64,000 nt of DNA from Ulva prolifera. Its lineage: Eukaryota; Chlorophyta; Ulvophyceae; Ulvales; Ulvaceae. Positions 34,250-45,287 of the stretch are shown piece by piece. The number at the start of each line of letters is the position of its first letter. The first letter of the stretch is position 1. The position numbers and the translations under genes are program-made. A model generated the notes under the pieces. That model ran no database searches. It had not been told where the DNA came from and saw nothing but the letters and a program-made list of their open reading frames with translations. Location: NCBI GenBank assembly GCA_023078555.1, contig CM041202.1:2352022-2416021 (forward strand), in the 5' to 3' direction.

Positions 34250-34950
34250 GCGGCGGCCGGCAAGGCTGTAGATGCGCACGGTGCCATCTTCTGCCGCAGC
34301 GAAGATCAATTATCCGTCGGCGGATCAGGCCTCCACTGACATGCTGCAGAGTTTATGCATTTGGTGTGCCCCCCGCAGCTGGCACATTAATGCACATCTG
34401 CGGCTGCCGTCGGCGGCGTCGCACACAACAGCTGCAGGATGCCTTGTGACCACCCTGGAACCGTCCGGACTCCACGCGAATGACGAGACTGCTTCGCGTT
34501 CAGGATCACTGTGGTGCCGCAACGCATGCATGTGGGTGCCATTCTCCGCATCCCACACCGCGGCGCCATGCCATGACAGCGTCGCCAGCCGCCGTCGGGG
34601 CTCCATGCCACTAGTCCGATGCTTGCATTGTGTCGCTGCATCCTCCCATCGCAAAGGTGTCGAGGTACTGGGAGTGAATGGCTTCTGAGCTCATGCAAAC
34701 GGGTGCCTGTAGCCACGTATGATATCCGCCATGCTTGTCATATGACCGTGGGGTTGCCATCCAAGACCGTGGCAATTGCAACACTGGACCTGATGGAACT
34801 CCATGGCCATGCGACTGAGATGGCCGGGTGGCTGGGCACCTGCAGATGATGCATGCAGATGCCTGCGGTGGTATCCCACATCGCCACACTGCTTGCAGCA
34901 CTCCAGGTGGCAAACCAAATTTGGACCCAACAGGGCTCCGCAAGCCCGTG
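34250..34950 (-). pseudogene. decayed WD40 paralogue
   Basis: The minus strand ends with the family C-terminus (DGTVRIYSLAG, about 34258-34290) and contains repeat remnants such as VSSFAWSPDGSRVVTRH and GAAVWDAENGTHMHALRH. N-domain not found; several breaks. Confidence 0.75.
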
Positions 34951-37900
34951 GCAGCGAGTGTCAGGAATAAAGTGTGTGGTCAGAGAGTCTGGCCATGCAT
35001 GTCTCGACGTACAGCGGATTGGTCCAGCGGCAGTGGCTTGTTCGCTGCCTTATATTGATCGACAAGATCTCAGTAACTGCCTTCCGTCAGTATCTCTGCG
35101 CGCTTGTACCTCACATCTTGACAGCCAGAGGCATATGGCAGCACACCCCCACACCACATTTGAGGCAGCCGGCGGTCGGGTGACGCACACGTCACGTCAC
35201 TGGTCACTGGTCTCTGATCACCGCGGCACCCTAAACCGGCGAAGAGTCATCCTCGATGCCTGTAGTGCTGCCTCTCAAGTTACACATTTCGGGCCATTGT
35301 ATGGCAAAGCAAATCAATACATCAAGCTAACACACACAACAAGCCAACAAGGCAAGCGAGCGGCCGCCACACGAGCAACCACCAGAACTTGGGGAACTAG
35401 AACGCATCCCAACACACAACCCGGACATCAACCAAAACCAAATCCATCAAACGCTCTAGGTAGTGATGCCTGGTCCTCCGTGTTTGTCATTCAATGGCAA
35501 GTTGCAGGGCAGAGGCCAGGGTGGGCTATTGCACCACTGAGGAAAGCTTACACCACAGAGGCAAGCAGCAGCTGTGATGAGGTGCCTGTTTGTGTTGGTT
35601 GATCCAGTGCCGAAGACTAGCTGCCAGCTGTGCATGGAGGCCAGCTGTCGTGATTCAACTTCTGCTGAAGAGGCCCCCCTGTGAGGTGTGATCCCCACGG
35701 CCTGTGTGGTGTGATTGTACAAACACATGTGGTGTATCATCCAGTATGCCTGAAACAGACTGTGGAAGTCGAGAGCTGGCCACCCCTGTTCTCAAAGGAG
35801 CCAGGGACATGGCCACTGTTTCACAGGATCCAGTGGTAGGATCCTTGCACATGGCACAGTGGGTTGTATCACTGCATTATCACTGCGTTATCACTGCATT
35901 GTGACTGGACGGTCTCAGATACTGAGCTCTGGCATGGGTGCACACACAGACCTGTGCCTAAAACTTTCTTTTTTAATCCCAGAAATCCCCAGAGTCTTAT
36001 GTGAACTCACAGACACATCCTGGACTCCATTACGCGGTCCCTGGGCAGGGTCTCTGGCAGGCTCAACTGGAATCAGAGGCATGCCTTGGAAGGTGGTCCT
36101 AGATCCAGCCTGATGCTGTATGCCAGGAGCACAGCCACTGCACAATCTCTTGGATTCCGGCGTACAATGGTGGATTGGATCAATGCAAGGGCGCAGACCT
36201 CAGGCAGAGCTTTATCTGGACCAGGCAGAAGCGTTCCATGTCTGGAGCTCGATTGGGCTGGAGCACTTCTTCACAGCATCAGGCCCATACATGATAAATT
36301 GCGCCTCAGATCACTTATAAGCCACAAGATGGCCTGATTGTACAATCTTTGCATATGTTTAACGGCTGATCCAGCAATCTAGAAAGTATGTCAGGACGCC
36401 ATGGTGCATGCTCCAGGCACATGTGCTGAGCGGGCGCTCGCAAGCCTGGATCCGGGAGGGCGAGGACATCAGAACGGCGATTACCTCCCTGAAAATAATC
36501 CCGCGTACTACACCATAGGGCCGAGATCGACACATACCGTCATGTGGATGATGGCCAGGTCTATCTCATCACTTTTGTAATGCCACCACTTCACACACGA
36601 CCGCGCACTGACCATGAAATGGGCGCGAGCCTGTGAGTTCACGTTCAGCTCATGATCAGCTTGGTGGAGACTTGATCGTTCCTGGCGTCATGCCCGGTAT
36701 GATATGCCCAGAAGCCTACACTGAACCGCGCGACTGACGCAATGCGGGCACGGTCATCTACGGCAGAGCTACAGCGAAAACAAAGCTGCAGATGCCATGG
36801 CCATGTGGTTGCGTGGGCACGGCCATATTCGCCTCTGGACGTATGCCGATGCGGTGCAGGTTGCGCGCACACGACGTCGGGACCACTCGACCAACTGCGG
36901 GAGGCACTCAAGCGATGTGCTGAAACAATAATGGTAAATATTTCAAGTCGGCGTCTCTTGACACGATGTGAGCCCACATTCGCCCGACTGGGTGCGAAGA
37001 GCGGGGAGACCGAACTGGGTGGTTCCACGAGACCTCCGCATCGATCGATCCGATGAGACGACGAGTGTCAGCAAGCTCGACGACTGTCATGACTGTCATG
37101 ATCTCGCATGTCGGCAGGCCTGCTCCACGCGGGCACAATCACGTAATATGCATGCATAGGCGCAGCCAGCCCTGGCGCATCGGCCACATGTTGCCTCTGG
37201 TCCAGATGGCAATGTGTTTAGCGGAGGCCCAGTCTCCTGAGTCAAGCCCCCTGGGCGAACCTCTGTGTGCATGCACGTGTGAAGCATGCTGCAGCTCGCG
37301 GCCGCTGCAGAGTTTGAGCGTTATCATGGGTTATCCATGGTGGAGATTGCATCGCAGCAGGCCAGTAGTATGCTCTGACATGCATGCCGGTGCCACCCTG
37401 TGAATCTGTGGCCATGCAGTGGTGGCTCTCTTGATCCCCATTGGGCCTATAGGCGGCAAAGCAGACAGACGTAGCGATATCGCCATGTGGATATCCACGA
37501 TCGATCGTGGATTGACATGTTGACCTGGTCTGAAGAACTTGCACATTTGGCTCTTCCACGCTGCCTGCTGTCCGCCCTCCCCTTCCCTCACTCGCAGAGC
37601 CCTAGGGCTCCATGCATGAGCCTCAGGCGCCTCCGCCACTCCCTGCCAGTGATCCTCCAGTCAGGGATCCTCGCCGCAATCGCGCCGGCTCCGGCGGAGG
37701 AGGTGTCGTACCAATACCCGGCTCCGTACGACACGCACTGTGCTGTGTGCTGTTTGGTGTGGTGTGTGTTTTGTACCGAGGCTGGCTGAGGCTGGCTGTG
37801 AGCGCCCAGGTCTGATTCCTCTCGCACGCACTCAGCTTTGAGTTTACCTGCATATGGCCACGGCGACACAACTCACGTATGTATGCATGAGCCCAGGTGA

Positions 37901-38862
37901 TGTCACACGGTCTAGGAGCTGGCTTGCCTGCAGGAAGCCAATGGCGGCGGGGGGCGAGGGGGGGGGGGGGGGGGGGCGCTGTGTTGCTGCATGCATTTGG
38001 GGATGCATGCCGCTGCAAATTCACCATTGCAACATACAGATCACAGATTGGCAGGCCAAGGCTGCATCGATCCCTTGAGCAAGGGCCCCCCCCGGCCGCG
38101 GCGCCCGCCCCTGAACCTTAAGAATTCCCCTGCAGCACAGCGACGGCGGCGCACGGCGGTGCGCATGCACGTGTGCGCGCGCACGGCCCCGCACTCGTTG
38201 CACATCGTTTTTCTGTGAGCTCTTCCGAACGGCATACGTCACTTCCGCATGTGCCATCCATCTCAGGCGCCTGTGAAGTTTGAAATCAGTGGAGTCAGTC
38301 AGATGCAGCGTGCGCACATGCTGCCCGGCGCCCGCCCAGATTTAGGAGTTCAAAGCACTGCTGCACTGCTATGGGAGTTGGCCACGGACTCCTCCGGACG
38401 GCGGAGCTTCGCAGCGGGGGGGGCCATGCATGCACCACTGCAGACCGCGGGAGCCCATGGCCACGGGGTCCACTGGCGCTGCTGCAGCTGCTCTAGAGCA
38501 CGGAGTGCCACCATGGTGGCCACTACACCCGGCGGCTCTCCAGCATGGCCAGGGTACTGAATCACTGATGGCATGTGACGGCGGCAGCTTGGAATTCAGG
38601 CTAGTCTGCCAGGGCTTCCGGGTGTCATGCCTGCGCCCCCGGCAGTGTCACTGGACTATCTCCATGCATTTACCGAGCACGGCGCGGGGGGGGGGGGGGG
38701 GGGGGGCTGCGGGGGGGGGGGGGGGGGGGGGGCTGCTTCGGCACTGCAGGATCCTCGTGGGGGGCACCGGCTGTGGAGGCCTGACATAGCGAGGCGTATA
38801 TGCATGTGGCTTGCCCGATTTTACTATATCGAATATTGACTTAAGGTCGCCAGACCGTAGCA
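34951..38862. other. long gene-poor stretch with one LINE-like scrap
   Basis: At 35160-35200 the minus strand resembles the LINE C-terminal segment at 41760-41800 (GCGGGTGACGCACACGTC versus CGGTCGGGTGACGCACACGT). CATGTGGT/ACACCACA inverted pieces occur near 35710. G19 (37958-37976), G21 (38686-38706) and G22 (38711-38732) runs lie towards the right. Frames on both strands show no domain. Confidence 0.4.
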
Positions 38863-38970
38863 CAGTGTTGAGTTGCCTGGCAGCATTCTCAGGGCTCACA
38901 TTCAGGTGTTAGGCCTGAATATTCGGAATGGTTTTATGTTATTGGTCCAGGCCTAGGCGACCCAGCACTG
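38863..38970. mobile_element. hAT-like MITE, copy 2 (108 bp)
   Basis: Diverged relative of 29652-29753, sharing GCAGCATT(t/c)TCAGGG and the TATGTTAT core. Imperfect inverted ends CAGTGTTGAGTTGCC and GGCGACCCAGCACTG. Flanking 8-mers CCGTAGCA and CCGTAGGA differ at one base. Confidence 0.72.
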
Positions 38971-39020
38971 CCGTAGGAGGCACTTGGCTCCGGGGCCCAG
39001 GCGCCTCAGTGTGCAGATCT

Positions 39021-39465
39021 AGAGTTGCATTAATACGCGTATCGTTAGATTTTGGTACGTTTAATACGCGTGTTTCATTCTAACGTACTTTATCTGCGTA
39101 TAGTACGCGCGTACGTTTCGGACTGAAGCGTTTTTGGAAAGCCTAGAGCTCTGCGTTGTGGTGCACCTCTAGCCACAAGGCCAAAGAAGGTTTTGAACAT
39201 CCCTTGCATTGCATGATGAACCTGAGTTCCCTGATCATCTGATTGAATGCTAGTTCATTGCACTGTTCTCTGCAATAGTGTGCGTATGGCATAAGCACAG
39301 ATGACAGCGACCGTGGCACTTTCAAGTCTGCCAGTGGCCCGGCTTGGCGCCGGAGGATGGCCTATATATACAGCGTACTTTTCAATCCCCCCTGATTGGA
39401 GCCAACGAAACATACGCGTATTTTTGCTCAACGTAGTTTGTCACGAAACGAACTAATGCAACTCT
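39021..39465. mobile_element. 445-bp TIR element, superfamily unknown
   Basis: Perfect 12-bp inverted ends AGAGTTGCATTA and TAATGCAACTCT, with further weaker inward similarity (ATACGCGTGTTTC versus ATACGCGTATGTTTC). Inside, the minus strand has a 60-codon frame (39143-39325) reading MPYAHYCREQCNELAFNQMI, possibly a scrap of transposase. No clear target duplication. A TATATATA lies at 39362. Confidence 0.45.
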
Positions 39466-40943
39466 GTGCACGGCTGTTTCGATTCCCCAACTTTGAAAGC
39501 GCACGCAGAATAAACCCACGACCTCATGAGAAGTGAAGTGCGAGCAAAGACGGCCAGAAAGGGGCGGTGGACGATGGCCATGGGCGGCTTGCCGCGCGCC
39601 CTGGCCAGACGGCGCCCTGGCCGGCCGGATGGCCAGTGAACAGCGAGAGATCGTCGGCAGAGGTGAGTGTCCAGCCAGTACGTGCCGTGCCATCAGTTCT
39701 CCAGGGTTTGTGTGGTCTGTGCAGTGGCGCAGCATGTGTCACATTGTGGGAGTCCAGTGATAAGACCGCTGCAGATGCATGCCAGTGTGACAGTGTGCCA
39801 CTGCCAGTGGACGCTTGCAACGTGCAAGTGTCCAGTGGTAGAGCGGTGTTATCACTGGACACACACATGCCGCGCTTGCGGAAACAGCCGCGCGCCAGGC
39901 TGCTACCCGGTGGTGCAGCCCACCTCGCTGCCTTTGTCCTCGTAACACATATGCATGCATGCATGCACTTCCTCCGGTGCCTCACCTATAGGTATACCTG
40001 CCTCTGCAACCATATCCTTGACCATCTTTGACCTGCCGCTCCAACTGAATCTTTATGATACCATACTATATCTGTGTGACCGTACTATATCTTTGTGATG
40101 ATGACATTGTACAATGTGTGTTACAAGGATAAAGAAGACAGTGTGTGTTGCCAGTGGTAGGAGGCCTGCATGAATGCTTGTCATCTCACATAAGTTGTGT
40201 CATGTGTGTTACAAGGACAAAGGCAGCGAGGCGGGCAGAAAGAAGTTGTGTCATGTGTGTGTCTGTACCCTTTCCTCTGCAATCATGATCAGGTGCCTCA
40301 AGCTTGTGTAGCCAAGCTTGGCTAGAAGAAGCCACCAAGTTAACATGCTGCTGTGTGTTGGGTCATGTGCTCTGCTGGCTGACAGGCCAGCGGATAAGAT
40401 GAACCCAAACTCCCCCAAACTGCATTACAGTTCTGGGGGATTTCAGCACTTTTGAACAGGCATATTCACTTCACTACGCGCACAGAGCTCAGCCGATGCC
40501 TGTACCCATGAGCTCACACAGCCCATATGCGCCACAGGAGCAACGTTGACTGCAGCAGCCCGTCGATGCCACGTTGCAAAGTTTGCCCCGCGCCGCCGCC
40601 CCAGGCCTACAGCTGCCAGGACATCGACCGGATCCGCGGATCCGCGGAGGCATGCATGCGGGTGCGTTAGCGCGAGCTCTTCAATGTGCAAGCATGGGCA
40701 CATCTACTGATGCATATTTCGGTCAGAGACGGATAGACGTCGAATCACTGGCATGTGCACTCGTGTGCTTCGAACCGTGATAGCGGCGCATCGCGATGCA
40801 TCGTGGCCGCCATATTTACAAAAGATCGTGGCCGCCATTGTTGCGCTTGGGCTCTGCAGCGGCGCGCATGCAATTCACACCGCGATCCCGCTGCTACTAG
40901 TAGTCTAGATCTGCACGTGTTGTCTAGACATCATATGCACCTG
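39466..40943. other. gene-free stretch with family B tails
   Basis: Family B ends at 39928-39955 (plus, TTTGTCCTCGTAACAC), at 40125-40140 (minus, short) and at 40210-40242 (minus, below). GATCCGCGGATCCGCGG near 40630. No gene seen. Confidence 0.4.
40210..40242 (-). mobile_element. retroposon family B, 33-bp tail-only copy
   Basis: Minus strand reads GCCCGCCTCGCTGCCTTTGT then CCTTGTAA. Flanks AAGTTGTGTCATGTGTGT at 40192-40209 and 40243-40260 are a perfect 18-bp target duplication. Confidence 0.92.
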
Positions 40944-41008
40944 TTGCTTCCGATGAGATTCTGTTGTGGTGTTTGTCTTCTCCCGTAAACTTTACTCTTT
41001 TGTAATCA
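40944..41008 (+). mobile_element. LINE family A tail copy
   Basis: GATGAGATTCTGTTG... ending ACTCTTTTGTAATC. Flanks 40922-40943 and 41009-41028 share GTCTAGACA and ATGCACCT, an imperfect, older target duplication. Confidence 0.7.
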
Positions 41009-41140
41009 GTCTAGACAACATGCACCTCAGGTTCAACAGGCTGTTGAATGCATGCACCCTTCAAGTCAAAGTTTGACTCTTCTGGAAAACTGAAAATGAC
41101 ACAAATACTGAATTCTAGTAAAATTTTCGTGTCAGTGCAC

Positions 41141-41800
41141 TTCCGATACATCTCTACATTGCCCTGCTGCAACGACACCGACAGCAGCGCCTTTACAAAT
41201 GCGCCCACTAGCAGCAGCCATGGCACATCCCCCAACTGGCCAATGAACCTCATGGCAGCCTTGCCCATGAAGCCACACGACTCGACAGCAAACGGGACAT
41301 ACCGGAACGCAGCATGGTCAGGCACGTCCCGCCAGAAGCGGTCCCGCTTCCTGTTCTCCACCCGCTCCGAGCCGGAGTCCGCCGTCGCTCCCCGGGAGCG
41401 ACGGCGGAGCGGGTGGAGAACAGGAAGTGGCACGGGAGACGGGCCGTCTCCCGTGCCGCGGCAGCGCAAGTACGAGGCCGCCTGCGCATGCGGAGCGACG
41501 ACATCCACGGCAGCCGTCTCCAGGCGCGGTATGACCACGACAATGTCCCCACGACGATTCAGCTCCACACCCGTGCCCCAGGCACGGGTGCTCACTCGCC
41601 TGGCTGCACATGCATGTCGCGATCGATCCCGATGTCGATGTTCTGACCTGCAGCTGGAACACCGGCGGACCACCGGTGGTGTGTGGCAGTCCATGCATAT
41701 GACCCCCGGTGGTGTGTGGCAGTCCATGCAAAAGAACCGTCGTGGAGCACCGCGGCGCTGACGTTCGAGGAAGCCAGCGGGCGGGTGACGCACACGTCGC
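41141..41800 (-). mobile_element. LINE family A, diverged copy carrying palindromes
   Basis: The minus strand encodes the same C-terminal region (PDHAAFRYVPFAVESCGFMG, RGDIVVVIPRLETAAVDVV). Its 3' UTR is missing. Three internal palindromes interrupt it: about 41350-41424 (arms CCTGTTCTCCACCCGCTC), 41430-41458 (CACGGGAGACGG arms) and 41566-41592 (CACCCGTGCC arms). None is in the intact copies at 17963 or 44219. Confidence 0.75.
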
Positions 41801-41860
41801 CGATGACTGGCGCGCCCAGGAAGAACGCCAGGATGTCACCCCGCTGTGCGGGTCTGCGGG
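41740..41860 (-). mobile_element. second LINE C-terminal segment
   Basis: The minus strand reads GDILAFFLGAPVIGDVCVTR, then PLASSN, aligned in pattern with RGDVVVVMPRLEMAAVDVVV in family A. This seems to be the equivalent domain of a different LINE family; continuing minus frames towards 42187 are Pro/Arg-rich. Confidence 0.4.
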
Positions 41861-42636
41861 ACCGGGGCACAGCCGTCGACGGGGCAGCCGGTGCCTGGAC
41901 CGACTGCTGTGGCGCTCGCGGCACCGCCTGCGCAGTGTGGGGGGCGGCCGCACCAGCGGGGGCGCCAGCGCCGGTCGCCGTTGTGGCAGCACAGGAGGAC
42001 GCGAGGACGGCCGTGTACGTGAGGGTGGAGGGCGCCTTGGCGCCATGGGAGAGAACGGGCGCGACCGCGGCGGGGGCAGGGGAGGATGCGGGCCGGTAGG
42101 CTGTGGGGGAACCCCCGGCGGTGCCACTACAGCTGCAGGCCTATAGCTAGGAGACGCATGCAAGTACATTGATACAGAGATCTCCATGCTATAGATCTAC
42201 AACCGCAGGCGCAATGCCGTTGTAACATTGCACTCGCAGGCGGGCTCCCGAGTACGGACGCAGCCGCGCGGAGCTGCAGCCGCTCGCGTGTTCATGCATA
42301 CGGCGCGACGGCCTTCGGATCCACGGCAGTGTGTGATTCACAGACAAATTCGGAATGGCCGGTAGCTACCTACAGCATCGCCAGGGCAACAAACATCCAC
42401 GGCGGTGTGCCGGGCCATCACGTGACATCGTGCACACTCCGCCGATCGTCAGATATATGCATCGATGCTGGTCGTCGCGCGGCGGCTTCAAGTTGTGGCG
42501 CAGTGGCGCAGCGTGCTTTGCCCCTGCATACTATTAGATAGTATACAGCTGCAGGGTTCTGAGGCGGACACTGTGGCACGGTACCGGGTGTCCCCCGTGG
42601 CATCGATACTTCTTCCGCGTCACATATATCATCGGT
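41861..42636. other. no recognised gene
   Basis: GC-rich then mixed sequence; a TACTATTAGATAGTA palindrome at about 42529. Long frames are open on both strands with low-complexity composition. Confidence 0.3.
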
Positions 42637-42680
42637 GATTCTTTTCTGGTGCTTGTCTTCTCCCGTACACTCTTTTGTAA
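42637..42680 (+). mobile_element. LINE family A tail fragment
   Basis: GGTGCTTGTCTTCTCCCGTA then CACTCTTTTGTAA. No clear target duplication. Confidence 0.6.
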
Positions 42681-42764
42681 AACCCCAATGGCAATGCCAC
42701 GCGGGCCTGCCCATCCTGCAGGTTTGAATTCTTAAGTATGGGGCCACATGAGGCCACAGGAGGT

Positions 42765-43038
42765 CACAAAAGAGTGAACGGGGGAAGACAAGCACCAAAA
42801 CCGAATCTCATCCGAATCAACGGCAACACACACATACACACAAGATCACACGTGTTCTACAACCGCGCCCACACCTCAGTCCGGCAGGATCGGGTCCTCA
42901 GGAAGACGGGGCTTGTCATCTCACGTGAGCAAGGGCTGCGGTATGATACATCATACCGCAACCCTTGCTCACGTGAGATGACAAGCTTAAGCCCCGACTT
43001 CCGATACATCTCCGCATTGCCCCGCTGCAACGACACAG
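42765..43038 (-). mobile_element. LINE family A copy with internal inversion
   Basis: The 3' end is at the left. The last coding part and 3' UTR are followed by an inverted duplicate, giving a near-perfect palindrome (about 42907-42987, arms containing CTTGTCATCTCACGTGAGCA). Flanks at 42746-42764 and 43039-43057 form a 19-bp target duplication with one difference, so the rearrangement is inside one insertion, as in twin priming. Confidence 0.85.
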
Positions 43039-43057
43039 ACATGTGGCCACAGGAGGT

Positions 43058-44203
43058 GGGTCCAGCTTCTGTGACTATAGATTCTGTGGACGCAGGCCCC
43101 TAGGGGCCCGCATGGCCACGGGTTCATGGAGCCGACTCCTTGTGTTCCCTACGTAGGACCCTACGCTCAGGCTGGCAGTCCCTAGGGCTCAAGATCTTCG
43201 AGCATTGGCCAGGCATATGCGACGGCGGCTGCACGCGCCGTCGTCGCGGCCGCCAGCTGCACTCTAGAGTATTTTACATAGACACCGGAGAGGCCGCTTC
43301 AACAAGTTGAACGCACAAGCACACCAAAGTCACCAAGCACAGCCGACACCGACCCAAGCTAGCTGACCCCAAACATGGCTGCCGAGCACAGCAAGTTGGC
43401 CCCATTCCCACGCCACCCGCGCACCATCAGTGGATGCAGGTATGTGGGTGCGTTCCCGGGTGCAGTGTAAAGTAAAGTAAAGTAAATCAGTGCAGTGTAA
43501 TTACTATTATTAGTTTAAAGTAAAGTAAAATAAAGTGTTGGTGGCCAGTGCACGTGGTGCGCCACGTGGCGCACGCTGGTGCCGCACATACGGTATGTGC
43601 ACATGCCGTTTGTGCCAGTGTGGTATTCTGTATTATTATGACAAAAGAGTGAGCGGGAGAAGACAGTGTGGTGTTCTGTATAGGCTGCCGGCAGTGACGG
43701 CAGTGATCAGTGATCGAGCTCTCTCTGACCTTATTAATTAACCTGGTGACACACGGCCACAGGCACAATGTGGCTTGGGTGTGTTGAGCTGAATCCAATT
43801 TCAAGTTCACACATGACCTGAGCTTGTTCTTGAGCTGCTCGCTGCCTCTACAGCTCCCACGCTGTTTAGGCGGCTCATCGCTGTCTCGCGAGGAACGTGG
43901 TAGCTAGTGCTGTAACCAAAGCGTGTTGCAAACAAATGTTTTATTGCGCACTCCTGGACTCTGGGCTGGGATCCAGCTGTGGCGTGGTTTGCTGCCGAAT
44001 CACACGACGCATTGTGATCTTGTGTGCAGTGCATAAGCATGGAAGAATTCTTCCATGCATGGTGCTGTACACATGTGGTGATCTACCTCTATAGAGGTCG
44101 TATACGTCCTTCCTTCATGGCACTGTCATTGAAATGCAGTAGTACTCACAGCTGCCGACTTCCTGTGCAGTGCCCAGGAAGGCGTTCGTGTGTAGCTGTA
44201 GCT
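43058..44203. other. gene-free stretch
   Basis: Short palindromes (GGCCCCTAGGGGCC, 43089), a TAAAG/GTAAA microsatellite (43468-43488 and 43516-43534) and the LINE tail below. No gene seen. Confidence 0.4.
43634..43664 (-). mobile_element. LINE family A, 31-bp tail-only copy
   Basis: ACAAAAGAGTGAGCGGGAGA plus AGAC. Flanks 43617-43633 and 43665-43681 (AGTGTGGTATTCTGTAT, one difference) are a 17-bp target duplication. Confidence 0.88.
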
Positions 44204-44218
44204 ATAGCTTGTTCTTAC

Positions 44219-45175
44219 TCGGCCTCACTCGTGCTACAGGGCATCGACCTCGACACGCCGGCCGGCAGGCGGGAAGCGGCGTGGCTCAGGAGCGCTTCGG
44301 GGGGGCCTGCAGGCGCCTTCCTCTCCGCTCTGCCGGGCGGCGTTCTCACCATGGGCGACGACATGTTTGTCCTGGCGGTGTGGCACCGCCTGCGATTCCG
44401 CGTCCCGACGGACGTCCCCCCCCCTCCGTGCAAATGCAGTGCAGGTGTTGCCGCCGAACCAGACCACGCCATGGTCTGCAAGAAGGTGGCAAAGGAGACC
44501 CAGATGCGCCATGATAACCTGGCTCGTGCCTTGCGCCTGGTCGCCTCTTACGCCGGACTGCAGTCTGCCCTGGAGCCGCTCTACCGTGCCCTCGCGAGGG
44601 GCGCGGGTGTTGAGCTGAATCGCCGCGGGGACGTCGTCGTGGTCATGCCGCGCCTGGAGATGGCGGCCGTGGACGTCGTGGTCACGCATGCGCCGGCGGC
44701 CTCATACGTGGCCGCTGCGGCGCGGGGGACGGGTGCGACGGCGGAGCGGGCGGAGGACAGGAAGCGGGACCGCTTCCGGCGGGACGTGCCTGACCATGCC
44801 GCGTTCCGGTTTGTTCCGTTTGCGGTCGAATCGTGTGGCTTCATGGGCAAGGCTGCCGTGAGGTTCGTCGGTCAGTTGGGGGATGTGGCCGCTGCCAGTG
44901 GGCGCATCTCCAAAGGCGCGTTTGTCCAGTGGGCGCTGCGGGTGTTGTCGGTGTCATTGCAGCGCGGCAATGCGGATATGTATCGGAAGTCTGGGCTTGT
45001 CATCTCTCGGGAGCAAGGGTTGCGGTATGATGCGGGCCTGGAGGACGCGATCCTGCCGGACTGAGTTGTGAGTGCGGTTGTAGTGTTCGTGTGTGTGTGA
45101 GTGTGTGTTGCATTTGATTCGGATGAGATTCGGTTTCAGTGTTTGTTTTCTCCCGTTCACTCTTTTGTAAACACC
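44219..45175 (+). mobile_element. LINE family A, longest copy (957 bp), C-terminal domain intact
   Basis: The frame is open to the stop at 45062-45064 and encodes the end of a non-LTR retrotransposon ORF2. It has AAWLRSASGGPAGAFLSALP, then a Cys/His knuckle-like stretch (CKCSAG...DHAMVCKK...RHDNL), then RGDVVVVMPRLEMAAVDVVV, then FVPFAVESCGFMGKAAVRFV. The knuckle followed by an R...GD...VDV pattern resembles restriction-like endonuclease tails of LINEs such as Dualen; this is inference. No reverse transcriptase, so 5'-truncated. The 3' UTR ends CACTCTTTTGTAA. Flanks ATAGCTTGTTCTTAC at 44204-44218 and 45176-45190 are a perfect 15-bp duplication. The frame continues into flanking DNA upstream, so no start codon is claimed. 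Confidence 0.92.
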
Positions 45176-45190
45176 ATAGCTTGTTCTTAC

Positions 45191-45287
45191 AGAAGACTGA
45201 ACGGTGATAGACAAACTTTTGAACAGAAACAAAGATCCTCTTCCGAATCAACAGCGACCCACAAACGGCCACGCTACAGCAGCTTCC
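45191..45287 (-). mobile_element. older LINE family A tail copy adjoining the 957-bp copy
   Basis: AGAAGACTGAACGGTGATAG begins a diverged tail in minus orientation. TGTGTAGCTGTAGC at 44189-44202 and 45288-45301 looks like its own target duplication, now split by the younger insertion at its 3' end. Confidence 0.7.

Noticed and set aside
41318-42187. 289-codon Pro/Arg/Ser-rich minus-strand frame
   Set aside because: It is an alternative frame across two LINE C-terminal fragments; the LINE protein motifs lie in other frames.
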